A DNA stretch of 64,000 nt from an uncultured Eubacterium sp. (GTDB lineage: Bacteria; Bacillota; Clostridia; Lachnospirales; Lachnospiraceae), in assembly GCA_910584245.1 (NCBI GenBank), contig CAJTZF010000006.1, positions 86,009 to 150,008 on the forward strand. Reading direction: 5' to 3'. The notes under the pieces were generated by a model. The model was not told where the DNA came from and searched no databases. It saw nothing but the letters and a program-made list of their open reading frames with translations. How positions within the stretch are numbered: position 1 is the stretch's first letter; every line of letters begins with the position of its first letter. This document shows positions 35,013-42,519 of the stretch, one piece after another. Both the position numbers and the translations under genes were made by a program.

Positions 35013-35451
35013 CATTTAATAACTTTACATTGTTTGTGATAATATCACAGTGGCTTATATTTGAAAATACAGAATCCTTACGCTTTGATATCGGAAATAA
35101 CTGCCTTTCTAAAATACATTTTATTTCCTTTAACATATCCCGATATTCTTCTGTAAATTTAAATGTATTTTTAAAATATTGTTTTCTATGGGGCCAGCCA
35201 TTTAACGTCGCCAATCTATGAAACTCTGTTTGTATATATGTATTGACAAATTCCGAAACCAACATTTCTTAAATATATATATGTGCACCTGAATTAATAA
35301 TCTTCGTAATCAATTCAGAATATGCAGAAATTAAATCAGAAGCATAACTGCCATTTAAATAAAAAACATACAGAAGCACATTGCAGTCTAAAAAATATTT
35401 ACCCCCGCATTTAGGCTTATGTGTTCGGATATTAATTACTTTCCAAAACAC
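35005..35451 (-). pseudogene. PIN-domain protein gene with in-frame stop
   Basis: One continuous minus-strand frame carries a PIN-like start (KYFLDCNVLLYVFYLNG with its metal-binding Asp) and, after a single TAA at 35269-35271, continues EMLVSEFVNTYIQTEFHRL as PIN domains do. The C-terminal acidic motif is also lost or shortened (ISHCDIITNN). The region is AT-richer than its neighbours and overlaps the helicase stop by 8 bp. No antitoxin gene is adjacent. It is probably a decaying toxin-like gene acquired by transfer. Confidence 0.7.
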
Positions 35452-35478
35452 ACCTCACCTTTAGTTATATACCCAAAA

Positions 35479-36324
35479 TCACTTCAAGCGGATTCCCTCC
35501 GGTAATATGTCAATTTTCCCCTCCTTCATCAGCCTTCCAATCGCCCGTTTAAACGCATTCTTGCTTATGCTGAATTCGCGTTTTATAATTTCCGGCGACG
35601 TCTTGTCGTGAAACGGCAGGAAACCATCCGCGGCTGTGAGCCTCTCCAGTACCTTCTCCGCATCGACACCCATTTGCACCGGGAGCTTTTCCTGAAGGCT
35701 CAGCGTCAGCTTCCCATCCTCACGGATTTCCTTAATCCGGGCATGCACCTTGTCACCGACCCGGATTTCCCGGTTCATCTCATTGTGGGGAATAAGCGCA
35801 GAATACTTGTCTTCCACTGCTACAAATGCGCCAAAGGCGTCCAATATTTCATACACCGTTCCATCCACATGGCCGCCCTCTGTAAAATCACCCTCCGCGG
35901 ACAAATAATCATAAATATGCATCGTCGCGCAAAGCCGGTTCGATTTATCAATATACAGCGCCACCAGCACCTCCTCACCCTTCTTAACCCGGTGCGTCTG
36001 TTCCTTAAAGGGCAAAAATAAATCCTTGGCCAGTCCCCAGTCCAGAAACGCCCCGATCTGCGTCACATCCGTGACAGTCAGACGAGCGATCTTTCCAAGA
36101 GAAATAAAAGGAACTGATGTCGTTGCAATCAGACGATCCTGCGAATCCTTGTACAGAAACACAGAAAGTATATCCCCTCTCTCAATCGCATCCGGCACCT
36201 GATTATTTGGTAAAAGTACATTCAGTTCCGGGTATTCATAGGAACTGAGATAGATGCCATTCTTCGTCTGTTTTGTCACATATAATCTTAACGTCCGTCC
36301 CAATACTTTTTTTTCGTATTCCAT
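35479..36324 (-). CDS. cvfB: CvfB-family S1 RNA-binding protein
   Basis: A 281-residue protein of the CvfB type. It has two or three S1-like OB folds (about 60-130, with DVTQIGAFLDWGLAKDLFLP, and 140-205, with GTVYEILDAFGAFVAVEDKY) and a C-terminal winged helix (ISKNAFKRAIGRLMKEGKI). It binds RNA; in Staphylococcus it affects virulence gene expression. The start at 36324 is preceded by GAGG, 6 nt; an ATG at 36336 overlaps the previous stop. It is the last gene of a GNAT-thioesterase-cvfB run. Confidence 0.9.
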   Translation of the reverse strand: MEYEKKVLGRTLRLYVTKQTKNGIYLSSYEYPELNVLLPNNQVPDAIERGDILSVFLYKDSQDRLIATTSVPFISLGKIARLTVTDVTQIGAFLDWGLAKDLFLPFKEQTHRVKKGEEVLVALYIDKSNRLCATMHIYDYLSAEGDFTEGGHVDGTVYEILDAFGAFVAVEDKYSALIPHNEMNREIRVGDKVHARIKEIREDGKLTLSLQEKLPVQMGVDAEKVLERLTAADGFLPFHDKTSPEIIKREFSISKNAFKRAIGRLMKEGKIDILPEGIRLK

Positions 36325-36332
36325 GTTTTTCC

Positions 36333-37076
36333 TCATTTCTTATTTTCCAATATTGTATCGCCTGGTTCCCGGAACCGCACGATTGCATATGGTGACTTTT
36401 GTGCGTCTGTCAGTACGACATAAAAGCCTTCCTCTCCATATGCTGTATTTACCTTTAGTTCGTCACCAAGCTTAGCCGCAAGCCGGTATTCCACCTGCAG
36501 ATCCTCCACTTGAAACCCAGATGGGAGAAAATTCGCAGCAATGCGAACATATTCGCCATTATTCATATGCTCGTTCGTGTCGAGATGATTTTCACAAACC
36601 CTCACCGTGCCACGAAACTCCATGCTCTTGGGATACGCTACCTTCCGTGACAAATACTCCATCGGATACGGCTCACCCATTCCAAATGGTTCTACCTCTT
36701 CCGGCGTCGCTATAATCGGCTTTCCCGTCTTCTGGTCGAAATAAAACCACTGGGAATCCGCATACGCAAGTACCTCCCCCTGCATGCTCTCCATCACAAA
36801 ATTCCTCATTCCAAAAATACCCCGGAATTTATACGGCCACGTGCGTACTACAAATTCCTCTCCCATAGACGGCCGCCTCTTAAATACAATGTGCCATGAG
36901 TTGACGAGCCATGCATGGGCGTCCTCCTTTAAATCCATACAGGACCGTCCCACCTCCTCACTGTGAAAAAGGCTGCAATCCTGCATTGCATTTACGATCG
37001 CATGCACCTTCAGTTTTCCTTCCGTATCAATTCTGCTGTAAGAAACTCTATCTTTACACTGATACAAATCATCCAT
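36333..37076 (-). CDS. Acyl-ACP thioesterase
   Basis: A 247-residue double hot-dog protein that releases fatty acids from acyl-carrier protein. The first hot-dog contains WHIVFKRRPSMGEEFVVRTW, and the second carries LDTNEHMNNGEYVRIA with the Asn/His catalytic pattern of FatA/bacterial TE enzymes. The start is uncertain: ATG at 37076 has AAGGAG directly against it, whereas TTG at 37067 has it at 9 nt, just after the GNAT stop. The 3' end overlaps the cvfB upstream region. Confidence 0.9.
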   Translation of the reverse strand: MDDLYQCKDRVSYSRIDTEGKLKVHAIVNAMQDCSLFHSEEVGRSCMDLKEDAHAWLVNSWHIVFKRRPSMGEEFVVRTWPYKFRGIFGMRNFVMESMQGEVLAYADSQWFYFDQKTGKPIIATPEEVEPFGMGEPYPMEYLSRKVAYPKSMEFRGTVRVCENHLDTNEHMNNGEYVRIAANFLPSGFQVEDLQVEYRLAAKLGDELKVNTAYGEEGFYVVLTDAQKSPYAIVRFREPGDTILENKK

Positions 37077-37515
37077 CTCCTTTTCTATTTCCGCAAATCC
37101 ATTTTGACATGCCCGAACCATGATTCCCAAACGGCCTTTTATGGAACCCAAGCTTTCCGTAAAATTCCTCCTTGTTCATCGCAGACATTAGATTAACCAT
37201 AATCGTCTCTCCCTCATGGACCTGGGTTTCGAGCCACCGCAGCACATCCTCTATCATTTTCCTGCCGAGCCCCTGGGACTGGTAATCCGGATGCACAATT
37301 ACGTCACAGATAAAATATACATAGCCGCCATCCCCTACTACTCTCGCCATCCCGACCGGAACCGTCCCATCGCACGCAATAACTTTGTACAGGGAATTCC
37401 GCAGTGCACATGCTGCACGCTCTGGCGCAATATAAATAAATTCCACACTTCTTCGAAGGTCATTGTACTCCTCAACCGAAATTTCATGTATAAATATAAT
37501 GTTTTTAAGCTTCAT
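37069..37515 (-). CDS. GNAT-family N-acetyltransferase
   Basis: A 148-residue GNAT enzyme. The acetyl-CoA-binding motif is HPDYQSQGLGRKMIEDVL (R/Q-x-x-G-x-G/A type), and the C-terminal NKEEFYGKLGFHKRP is typical. The substrate is unknown. Its last codons contain the ribosome site of the downstream thioesterase gene. Confidence 0.9.
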   Translation of the reverse strand: MKLKNIIFIHEISVEEYNDLRRSVEFIYIAPERAACALRNSLYKVIACDGTVPVGMARVVGDGGYVYFICDVIVHPDYQSQGLGRKMIEDVLRWLETQVHEGETIMVNLMSAMNKEEFYGKLGFHKRPFGNHGSGMSKWICGNRKGDG

Positions 37516-37519
37516 TTTT

Positions 37520-37717
37520 TTATATGAACTGGTTTGTCACCTCATCATAATGATAATCCAAACTGGCAAGGTTTTCACATAGTATGTTCTGGTCAATATC
37601 GTTTGACCTGCAAAATTCCTCTAGTGTTGCGTATTGGTCACGCAGCTGCGTATTGGCATAACTAAGCAATATAATGGGGTCACCCGGAATGCTCATAATA
37701 TCCTCGCTTTCTGGCAT
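37520..37717 (-). CDS. DUF4250 small protein
   Basis: A 65-residue soluble protein with the DUF4250 hallmarks DPIILLSYANTQLRDQY and LASLDYHYDEVTNQF. The function is unknown. ATG 37717 has AAAAGG upstream; ATG 37696 with GAGG 5 nt upstream matches the usual family N-terminus and may be the true start. A clear promoter lies 52 bp upstream. Confidence 0.85.
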   Translation of the reverse strand: MPESEDIMSIPGDPIILLSYANTQLRDQYATLEEFCRSNDIDQNILCENLASLDYHYDEVTNQFI

Positions 37718-39255
37718 TAAATTACCTTTTCGAATTTCCATGTATCTTTTTTATGATACAACAATATCATTTTATATGGTATAGTGTTTTTTGTCAACCT
37801 CCCCCCTCCCCCGATAGCATAGTTTCTCGCCTTTCCTCCCTCTCCTTCCGGCTTTTCCCCCCGCGGCATCTCTCCGTCAGGTTTTTCCCTGGGCGGCTCC
37901 CCGCCATCCGGACGCCTGCCGCCAAAGGCATGGCCCTCCGCGCCGGCCGAAACGGACATAGAAGAAAGCTCTATCTCAACCTTCTCTTCCCCTAATAAGA
38001 GCGTGTATTTCTCCCCCTGTTTTAAATCCGGGCTGCTGAAAACGACCGATGAAAATTCCCTTTTCGCCGTATGCGAAAACAGGACGTCCCCCACCTCATT
38101 TTGTACTGTTATAACAGTGCCTGCCGCCACCGCTTCGCTGTGGTTATACCGGAAAGAACACTGTTTTGACTCCTCCTGGAACGTCTCGGCCATATCGGAA
38201 CTGCCCACAGCAATCACACTTCCTCCGCTGACCAAAAGACTTCCGCCATTTTCCGTGCCGCTGTCCAGAGCCCCATTGCCACCGTCGGACGGACCATCAA
38301 TACGGATCGTCCCGCCCTCAATACTTAAATCTCCATTTGAGTCCAGACCATCCCCGCTGGCGTCTACCGAAATCACACCGCCGGAAATGACAAGCTTCGG
38401 TTTTGTTTCCGTCGTCTTTTGGGAACCGCCAAAACCACCGCGTCCCTCATTCTGGCCGCCATAGGCGTTTATGCCGTCATCGGAAGAGACAATCTGAATT
38501 TCGCCTCCCTCCACATAAACCTCATTTCCCTCGAGGCCCTCATAACTTTTCGTAATGTCAATATTACCCGCCTTAACTGTCAACTGACGGTCTGCATGCA
38601 TGCCGTCATCCCCGGAAGCAAGCGAAAACGTCCCGTCCGCTATTAACAGATCCTCATTGGAATGCAGCGCATCCCCAGTGCTTTCCACCTGGTAGTTTCC
38701 GGACATAATCTGCAAATCCTTTTTGGACTTGATTCCACCGTTGATATATCCATATACGGTGAGACTGCCCCCGCCTTCCAGAATAAGGTTTTCTTTCGAA
38801 AAGACAGCGGCACCAGAAGCCTCATCCCCGTTTCCGCTGGCGCTCCCGTCTGGCTTCTGCCCGCTTCTCACCTCATTTTCCGTTCCTTCGGCCAAACATA
38901 TGCGGACGCTCCCCGCTTCTTTGATGTGAATGGCATCCTCTTTTTCATTTGCCACCGCCACTCCATCCAAGTGCAACCTCACTTCATCTTTGTCGCCAGC
39001 TTCCACCCGGATCTGTCCGTCCTCCAGCGTGCCCGAAATACGGTAATCGCCAGCTTCCTTTATCGTCACAGTCGTCCCTGACACCGAAACACCACTGCCG
39101 GAAACCGCGGCCGAATCCGAATTGAGCAAAATATCCGCCTCCCCGCCAGTCCTCTCCGTACCCGGAAGAAAAAATGCAGCAGCACACACAACCCCCGCCA
39201 AGCCAGCCGCCAAAAGCGCAGCCAGCCATCCTTTTGTTTTCTTTTCCAAAGTCAT
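37717..39255 (-). CDS. DUF4353 carbohydrate-binding-domain surface protein
   Basis: A 512-residue exported protein with an N-terminal membrane anchor (about 8-30). It has a long repetitive beta-helix-like domain (repeats such as GDALHSNEDLLIADGTFSLASGDDGMHAD) matching DUF4353, and a Pro/Gly/Glu-rich C-terminal tail. The final 25 or so residues (after GGGG) read through a perfect promoter. Removing one G from the run at 37806-37801 gives GGGGG-stop at 37796-37794, so a slip or sequencing error in that run is likely, and the true end would be about 37794. It lies 14 bp after the DUF4956 gene. Confidence 0.8.
   Translation of the reverse strand: MTLEKKTKGWLAALLAAGLAGVVCAAAFFLPGTERTGGEADILLNSDSAAVSGSGVSVSGTTVTIKEAGDYRISGTLEDGQIRVEAGDKDEVRLHLDGVAVANEKEDAIHIKEAGSVRICLAEGTENEVRSGQKPDGSASGNGDEASGAAVFSKENLILEGGGSLTVYGYINGGIKSKKDLQIMSGNYQVESTGDALHSNEDLLIADGTFSLASGDDGMHADRQLTVKAGNIDITKSYEGLEGNEVYVEGGEIQIVSSDDGINAYGGQNEGRGGFGGSQKTTETKPKLVISGGVISVDASGDGLDSNGDLSIEGGTIRIDGPSDGGNGALDSGTENGGSLLVSGGSVIAVGSSDMAETFQEESKQCSFRYNHSEAVAAGTVITVQNEVGDVLFSHTAKREFSSVVFSSPDLKQGEKYTLLLGEEKVEIELSSMSVSAGAEGHAFGGRRPDGGEPPREKPDGEMPRGEKPEGEGGKARNYAIGGGGRLTKNTIPYKMILLYHKKDTWKFEKVI
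37769..37797 (-). promoter_or_regulatory. Promoter of the DUF4250 gene, inside the upstream reading frame
   Basis: Minus strand: TTGACA (37797-37792), a 17-bp spacer, TAAAAT (37774-37769). It lies within the last 100 bp of the DUF4353 reading frame, which argues that this frame is artificially long (see its entry). Confidence 0.75.
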
Positions 39256-39269
39256 TCCCCCTCACAATG

Positions 39270-39932
39270 TCACAAAATCTCACGATCAGAAAATTCTCCG
39301 ATCATAATCGTCAGGTTTCCATTTCTCGTTCTTATTTCATCCAAAAACTCTTTTCGTATCGTCCCATCCCGGAATATAACATGATACGTCAGCTCGATCA
39401 GCGTCCCCATATTTGTCGTGCGGATGCGTTCTAATTTTGTACATATCGTATGGGCAGCAAAAATATCATCAAACAATCCCTCATAATTATAATTTTCAGG
39501 TATCGTGATTTTCAGCTGTTTTTCTGCTTTTGACACGCCTCCGAAATGAAGCGCGGTCAGAAGAAGGGTAAACACCGCAACACAGACAAAAAAGAGGACG
39601 GCAATTCCCACATATCCCATACCGAGCGCAAGTCCCACCGCCATCGACGTAAAGATTGCCGCGATCTCCTTTGCCGTCCCGGGCACACTTCGGAAACGTA
39701 CAAGGGTAAACGCTCCGGCTACTGCGATCCCGGCGCCGATATTTCCATTCACTAGCATGATAATGACCGTAACCGTCAGCGGAATAAGCGCCAGCGTGAG
39801 GGCAAAACCGCTGCTGTGCCTGCTCTTATAAGAAAATACCATCGCCAAAAGCACGCCGAGCACTATCGCCGCCGCAAGGCATATCAAAAACCCGGGCATC
39901 GTAACCGGCCTTGTAATAATACTATTTAACAT
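39270..39932 (-). CDS. DUF4956 membrane protein
   Basis: A 220-residue protein. Four membrane helices fill the first 130 residues, with the DUF4956 signature GAFTLVRFRSVPGTAKEIA in the loop, followed by a soluble domain (about 140-220). The family is of unknown function and typically neighbours a VTC-like polyphosphate polymerase gene, as here: it overlaps that gene's stop by 7 bp. Confidence 0.88.
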   Translation of the reverse strand: MLNSIITRPVTMPGFLICLAAAIVLGVLLAMVFSYKSRHSSGFALTLALIPLTVTVIIMLVNGNIGAGIAVAGAFTLVRFRSVPGTAKEIAAIFTSMAVGLALGMGYVGIAVLFFVCVAVFTLLLTALHFGGVSKAEKQLKITIPENYNYEGLFDDIFAAHTICTKLERIRTTNMGTLIELTYHVIFRDGTIRKEFLDEIRTRNGNLTIMIGEFSDREIL

Positions 39933-40645
39933 ATTTTATATCCTCCTTGAAATAAACTTGCAGCAATATGTCTCTGATAACATACGCCAAATTTGGAAAA
40001 CCCTAAGGGGTAAATCTCATACTTGTTGAGCGCATCCGCCAGCCATAGCGGAATTGCCCCCGGCGTTTTCACCTCCATCACTATTTCGTCCCCGTTTAAG
40101 ACAGGCTCCCCTTCATCTCCAGACTGCAGCGTCAGCCGGTCCATCCGCCACCGGATGCGAAAATCAAACGTAATGCGAATACCCTTATCTTCCTTTCCCG
40201 CCAGGGCAATCCGGTCATATCCGATAAACACTTTCGGCTTCGGGCGGTAAAACCCGAGAAACCACTGGATCTCTCTCTGGATCTGCAAATTTTCACTGAG
40301 CCTCTCTCCCTCCTTGAGAAACGCTTGGATCTGCGCCGGACTGGCCCCGACCCTCCGCTTATAAACGATGCCGTCATACTTTTTCTTGATCTCCGCAAAT
40401 ACCAGGCCGCCTCCGCCGGGAACGCCATAACTCCGAAGCCGAAATTTTTCCTTATAATTTGGTTTATCCAGCGACGCGCGGATTAAGTCATAAAAATCGG
40501 TATCAAAATAAATATTACACACCGTATAGCTTCCATAACAGTCTTCCGCCATTTCCTTTTTCAATAGGGGCAATATACGTTCATACTGGACCTGTGTCAA
40601 CAAAAACTTTTTCTCATACCGCTCAAATGTGCTCTGCACCTCCAT
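39926..40645 (-). CDS. VTC-type polyphosphate polymerase domain protein
   Basis: A 239-residue protein of the triphosphate-tunnel fold related to yeast Vtc4. Tunnel-lining charged motifs are intact: YEKKFLL, KFRLRSYG, FAEIKKKYDGIVYKRR, FIGYDRIAL, RITFDFRIRWR and VMEVKTPG. It has no transmembrane helix; membrane association probably comes through the DUF4956 partner. Polyphosphate synthesis is the family activity and is inferred here. AGGAGG lies 9 nt before ATG 40645. Confidence 0.85.
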   Translation of the reverse strand: MEVQSTFERYEKKFLLTQVQYERILPLLKKEMAEDCYGSYTVCNIYFDTDFYDLIRASLDKPNYKEKFRLRSYGVPGGGGLVFAEIKKKYDGIVYKRRVGASPAQIQAFLKEGERLSENLQIQREIQWFLGFYRPKPKVFIGYDRIALAGKEDKGIRITFDFRIRWRMDRLTLQSGDEGEPVLNGDEIVMEVKTPGAIPLWLADALNKYEIYPLGFSKFGVCYQRHIAASLFQGGYKIC

Positions 40646-40814
40646 CTGCCTTTTCCTCCTTTCGAGCGGTATCATTGTATTAAATATGTGTGAACAGACA
40701 GCGGTAACATTGTGAAGAAGCTGTGATTTCTTACCAGCCCCTGCATACTTTTGATGATTATGGAAATACTGAAAATAACTTTAGCAAAGAGTGGCTAATG
40801 AGGAGGTTTAGAGA

Positions 40815-42230
40815 ATGCCAGGTTCTTTTTCGAAAGATTTTGAGACAAATAAACAGTATATTGACGAACTTTTTCAGGTTAAGAAAAGCTTTGATCTTAT
40901 TTACCGGGTGGTGACGATTGGTGGTAGAACATCTTGTTTTTATTTTATTGATGGCTTCTGTAAAGATGAAGTTATGGAGAAGATAATTGAGTTTTTATAT
41001 AAAATCACGCCGGACCAGATGCCGGAAACTGCCCATGACTTTTTGAAAGACCGTTTACCCTATGGAGAAATTGATCTGGTCTCAGATGAGGCAAACCTGA
41101 TCCAGCGCATGCTCTCCGGCGTCCCGATCCTTATCATCGACGGGTACGATAAATTTCTCGCTATGGATTTCCGGACATATCCTGCCCGCGGAGTGGACGA
41201 GCCGGAGAAGGACAAAGTTATGCGCGGCTCAAAGGATGGTTTTGTGGAGACGGTTGTCTACAACACGGCGCTGATCCGCAGACGTATCCGGTCGCCGCAG
41301 CTCGTCATGGAGATGAATACGGTCGGAAGAAGTTCCCGCACCGATGTCGTGCTATGCTATATGTCTGACCGGGTAGAACAGAAAATGCTCCAGGACATCA
41401 AGAACCGCCTGAAAAAAATAGATATTGACGCCCTCACAATGAATCAGGAGAGCCTTGCTGAGTGCCTCTATCAACACAAGTGGTATAACCCGTTTCCTAA
41501 ATTCAAATTTACGGAGCGTCCCGACACGACAGCCGCCAGCATACTGGAAGGAAGTATCGTCATCCTTGTCGACACGTCCCCTTCCGCCATGATCTTGCCG
41601 ACTTCCGTTTTCGATATCATCGAGGACGCTGACGACTACTATTTTCCACCCGTTACCGGTACCTATCTGCGCCTTTCGAGAATTGCGATCAACATCCTTG
41701 CCGTCCTCCTGACGCCGACCTTTCTGCTGCTATTTATGCATCCGGAATGGATTCCCGAATGCCTGAGCTTTATCGAAATTACAGATCCGATCAACATTCC
41801 GATCTTTATGCAATTTCTTATTTTGGAATTTGCCATCGACGGCCTCCGCCTCGCGTCCCTGAACACACCGAGTATGTTTAGCACGCCGCTAAGTGTCGTG
41901 GCCGGTATCGTACTCGGAGATTACACGGTAAGCTCCGGCTGGTTCAATTCCGAAATCATGCTGTACATGGCATTTGTCGCAGTCGCGAATTATACCCAGG
42001 TCAGCTTTGAGCTCGGCTACGCATTGAAATTCATGCGCCTCATACTGATCTGCCTCACTGCTGCGTTCGGTGTGTACGGTTATATCGGAGGAATCCTGCT
42101 CACTCTTGTCTGTATTGTATGCAATAAAACCATTTCAGGAAAGAGCTATATTTACCCAATTCTTCCATTTAATTACAAACAGTTTATGAGGCGTTTCTGC
42201 CGTGTAAGCCTGCCAAAATCAGAGAGATAA
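40815..42230 (+). CDS. GerA/SpoVAF-type spore membrane protein
   Basis: A 471-residue protein of the GerA A-subunit family. A cytosolic N-terminal domain (1-270) is followed by five to six helices starting near LSRIAINILAVLLTPTFLLL. The signature EDADDYYFPPVTGTYLRL is clear. As a single gene without B and C subunits it resembles SpoVAF, which lies with the spore DPA channel. GGAGG lies 8 nt upstream. A loose sigma-G-like match, GCATA (40742) with AATACTG (40764) downstream, is noted without confidence. Confidence 0.85.
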   Translation: MPGSFSKDFETNKQYIDELFQVKKSFDLIYRVVTIGGRTSCFYFIDGFCKDEVMEKIIEFLYKITPDQMPETAHDFLKDRLPYGEIDLVSDEANLIQRMLSGVPILIIDGYDKFLAMDFRTYPARGVDEPEKDKVMRGSKDGFVETVVYNTALIRRRIRSPQLVMEMNTVGRSSRTDVVLCYMSDRVEQKMLQDIKNRLKKIDIDALTMNQESLAECLYQHKWYNPFPKFKFTERPDTTAASILEGSIVILVDTSPSAMILPTSVFDIIEDADDYYFPPVTGTYLRLSRIAINILAVLLTPTFLLLFMHPEWIPECLSFIEITDPINIPIFMQFLILEFAIDGLRLASLNTPSMFSTPLSVVAGIVLGDYTVSSGWFNSEIMLYMAFVAVANYTQVSFELGYALKFMRLILICLTAAFGVYGYIGGILLTLVCIVCNKTISGKSYIYPILPFNYKQFMRRFCRVSLPKSER

Positions 42231-42255
42231 TTGGTCCAAAATCCGTGATTTTTAC

Positions 42256-42284
42256 TTGTGTCTCCCGCCAAAATGTGGTACACT
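42256..42284 (+). promoter_or_regulatory. Promoter of the 50-residue acidic protein gene
   Basis: TTGTGT (42256-42261), a 17-bp spacer, TACACT (42279-42284), 31 bp before the start codon at 42316. Confidence 0.6.
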
Positions 42285-42315
42285 ATTTGTATATAGAAAA
42301 AGGAGGACACAACAT

Positions 42316-42468
42316 ATGGAGACTTTTTTTTCAGATGATGATCTCTTGGATCTGTTAGAGGAGCTGGAAGAAGAAAATGCGGAGCTGGAAATCCTTGAGT
42401 CCGAAATTGAAATGGAGGCATCTAACAGGCGTTTTGAAGAAATCATCCTCAAACACCGAAATGATTAA
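42316..42468 (+). CDS. 50-residue acidic coiled-coil protein
   Basis: A tiny soluble protein, about 40% Asp/Glu, with leucines at heptad-like intervals (DDDLLDLLEELEEENAELEI), so probably a helical dimer. The case for a real gene is good: AGGAGG 9 nt before the ATG, a promoter upstream and a perfect terminator starting at the stop codon. No family is recognised. It could be an adaptor or an inhibitor acting by charge; the function is unknown. Confidence 0.75.
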   Translation: METFFSDDDLLDLLEELEEENAELEILESEIEMEASNRRFEEIILKHRND

Positions 42469-42500
42469 AGGCTATCCTTAGTTAGTAGGATAGCCTTTTT
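42468..42500. terminator. Strong terminator after the small acidic gene
   Basis: AAGGCTATCCT (42468-42478) and AGGATAGCCTT (42487-42497) form a perfect 11-bp stem followed by a T-run. It also lies 20 bp past the stop of the convergent transglutaminase gene and may stop both. Confidence 0.9.
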
Positions 42501-42519
42501 TCTGTCTCTTTTTATTCTT

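Noticed and set aside
35005..35451. Active type II toxin-antitoxin pair
   Set aside because: The PIN frame has a stop codon and no antitoxin-like gene is adjacent.
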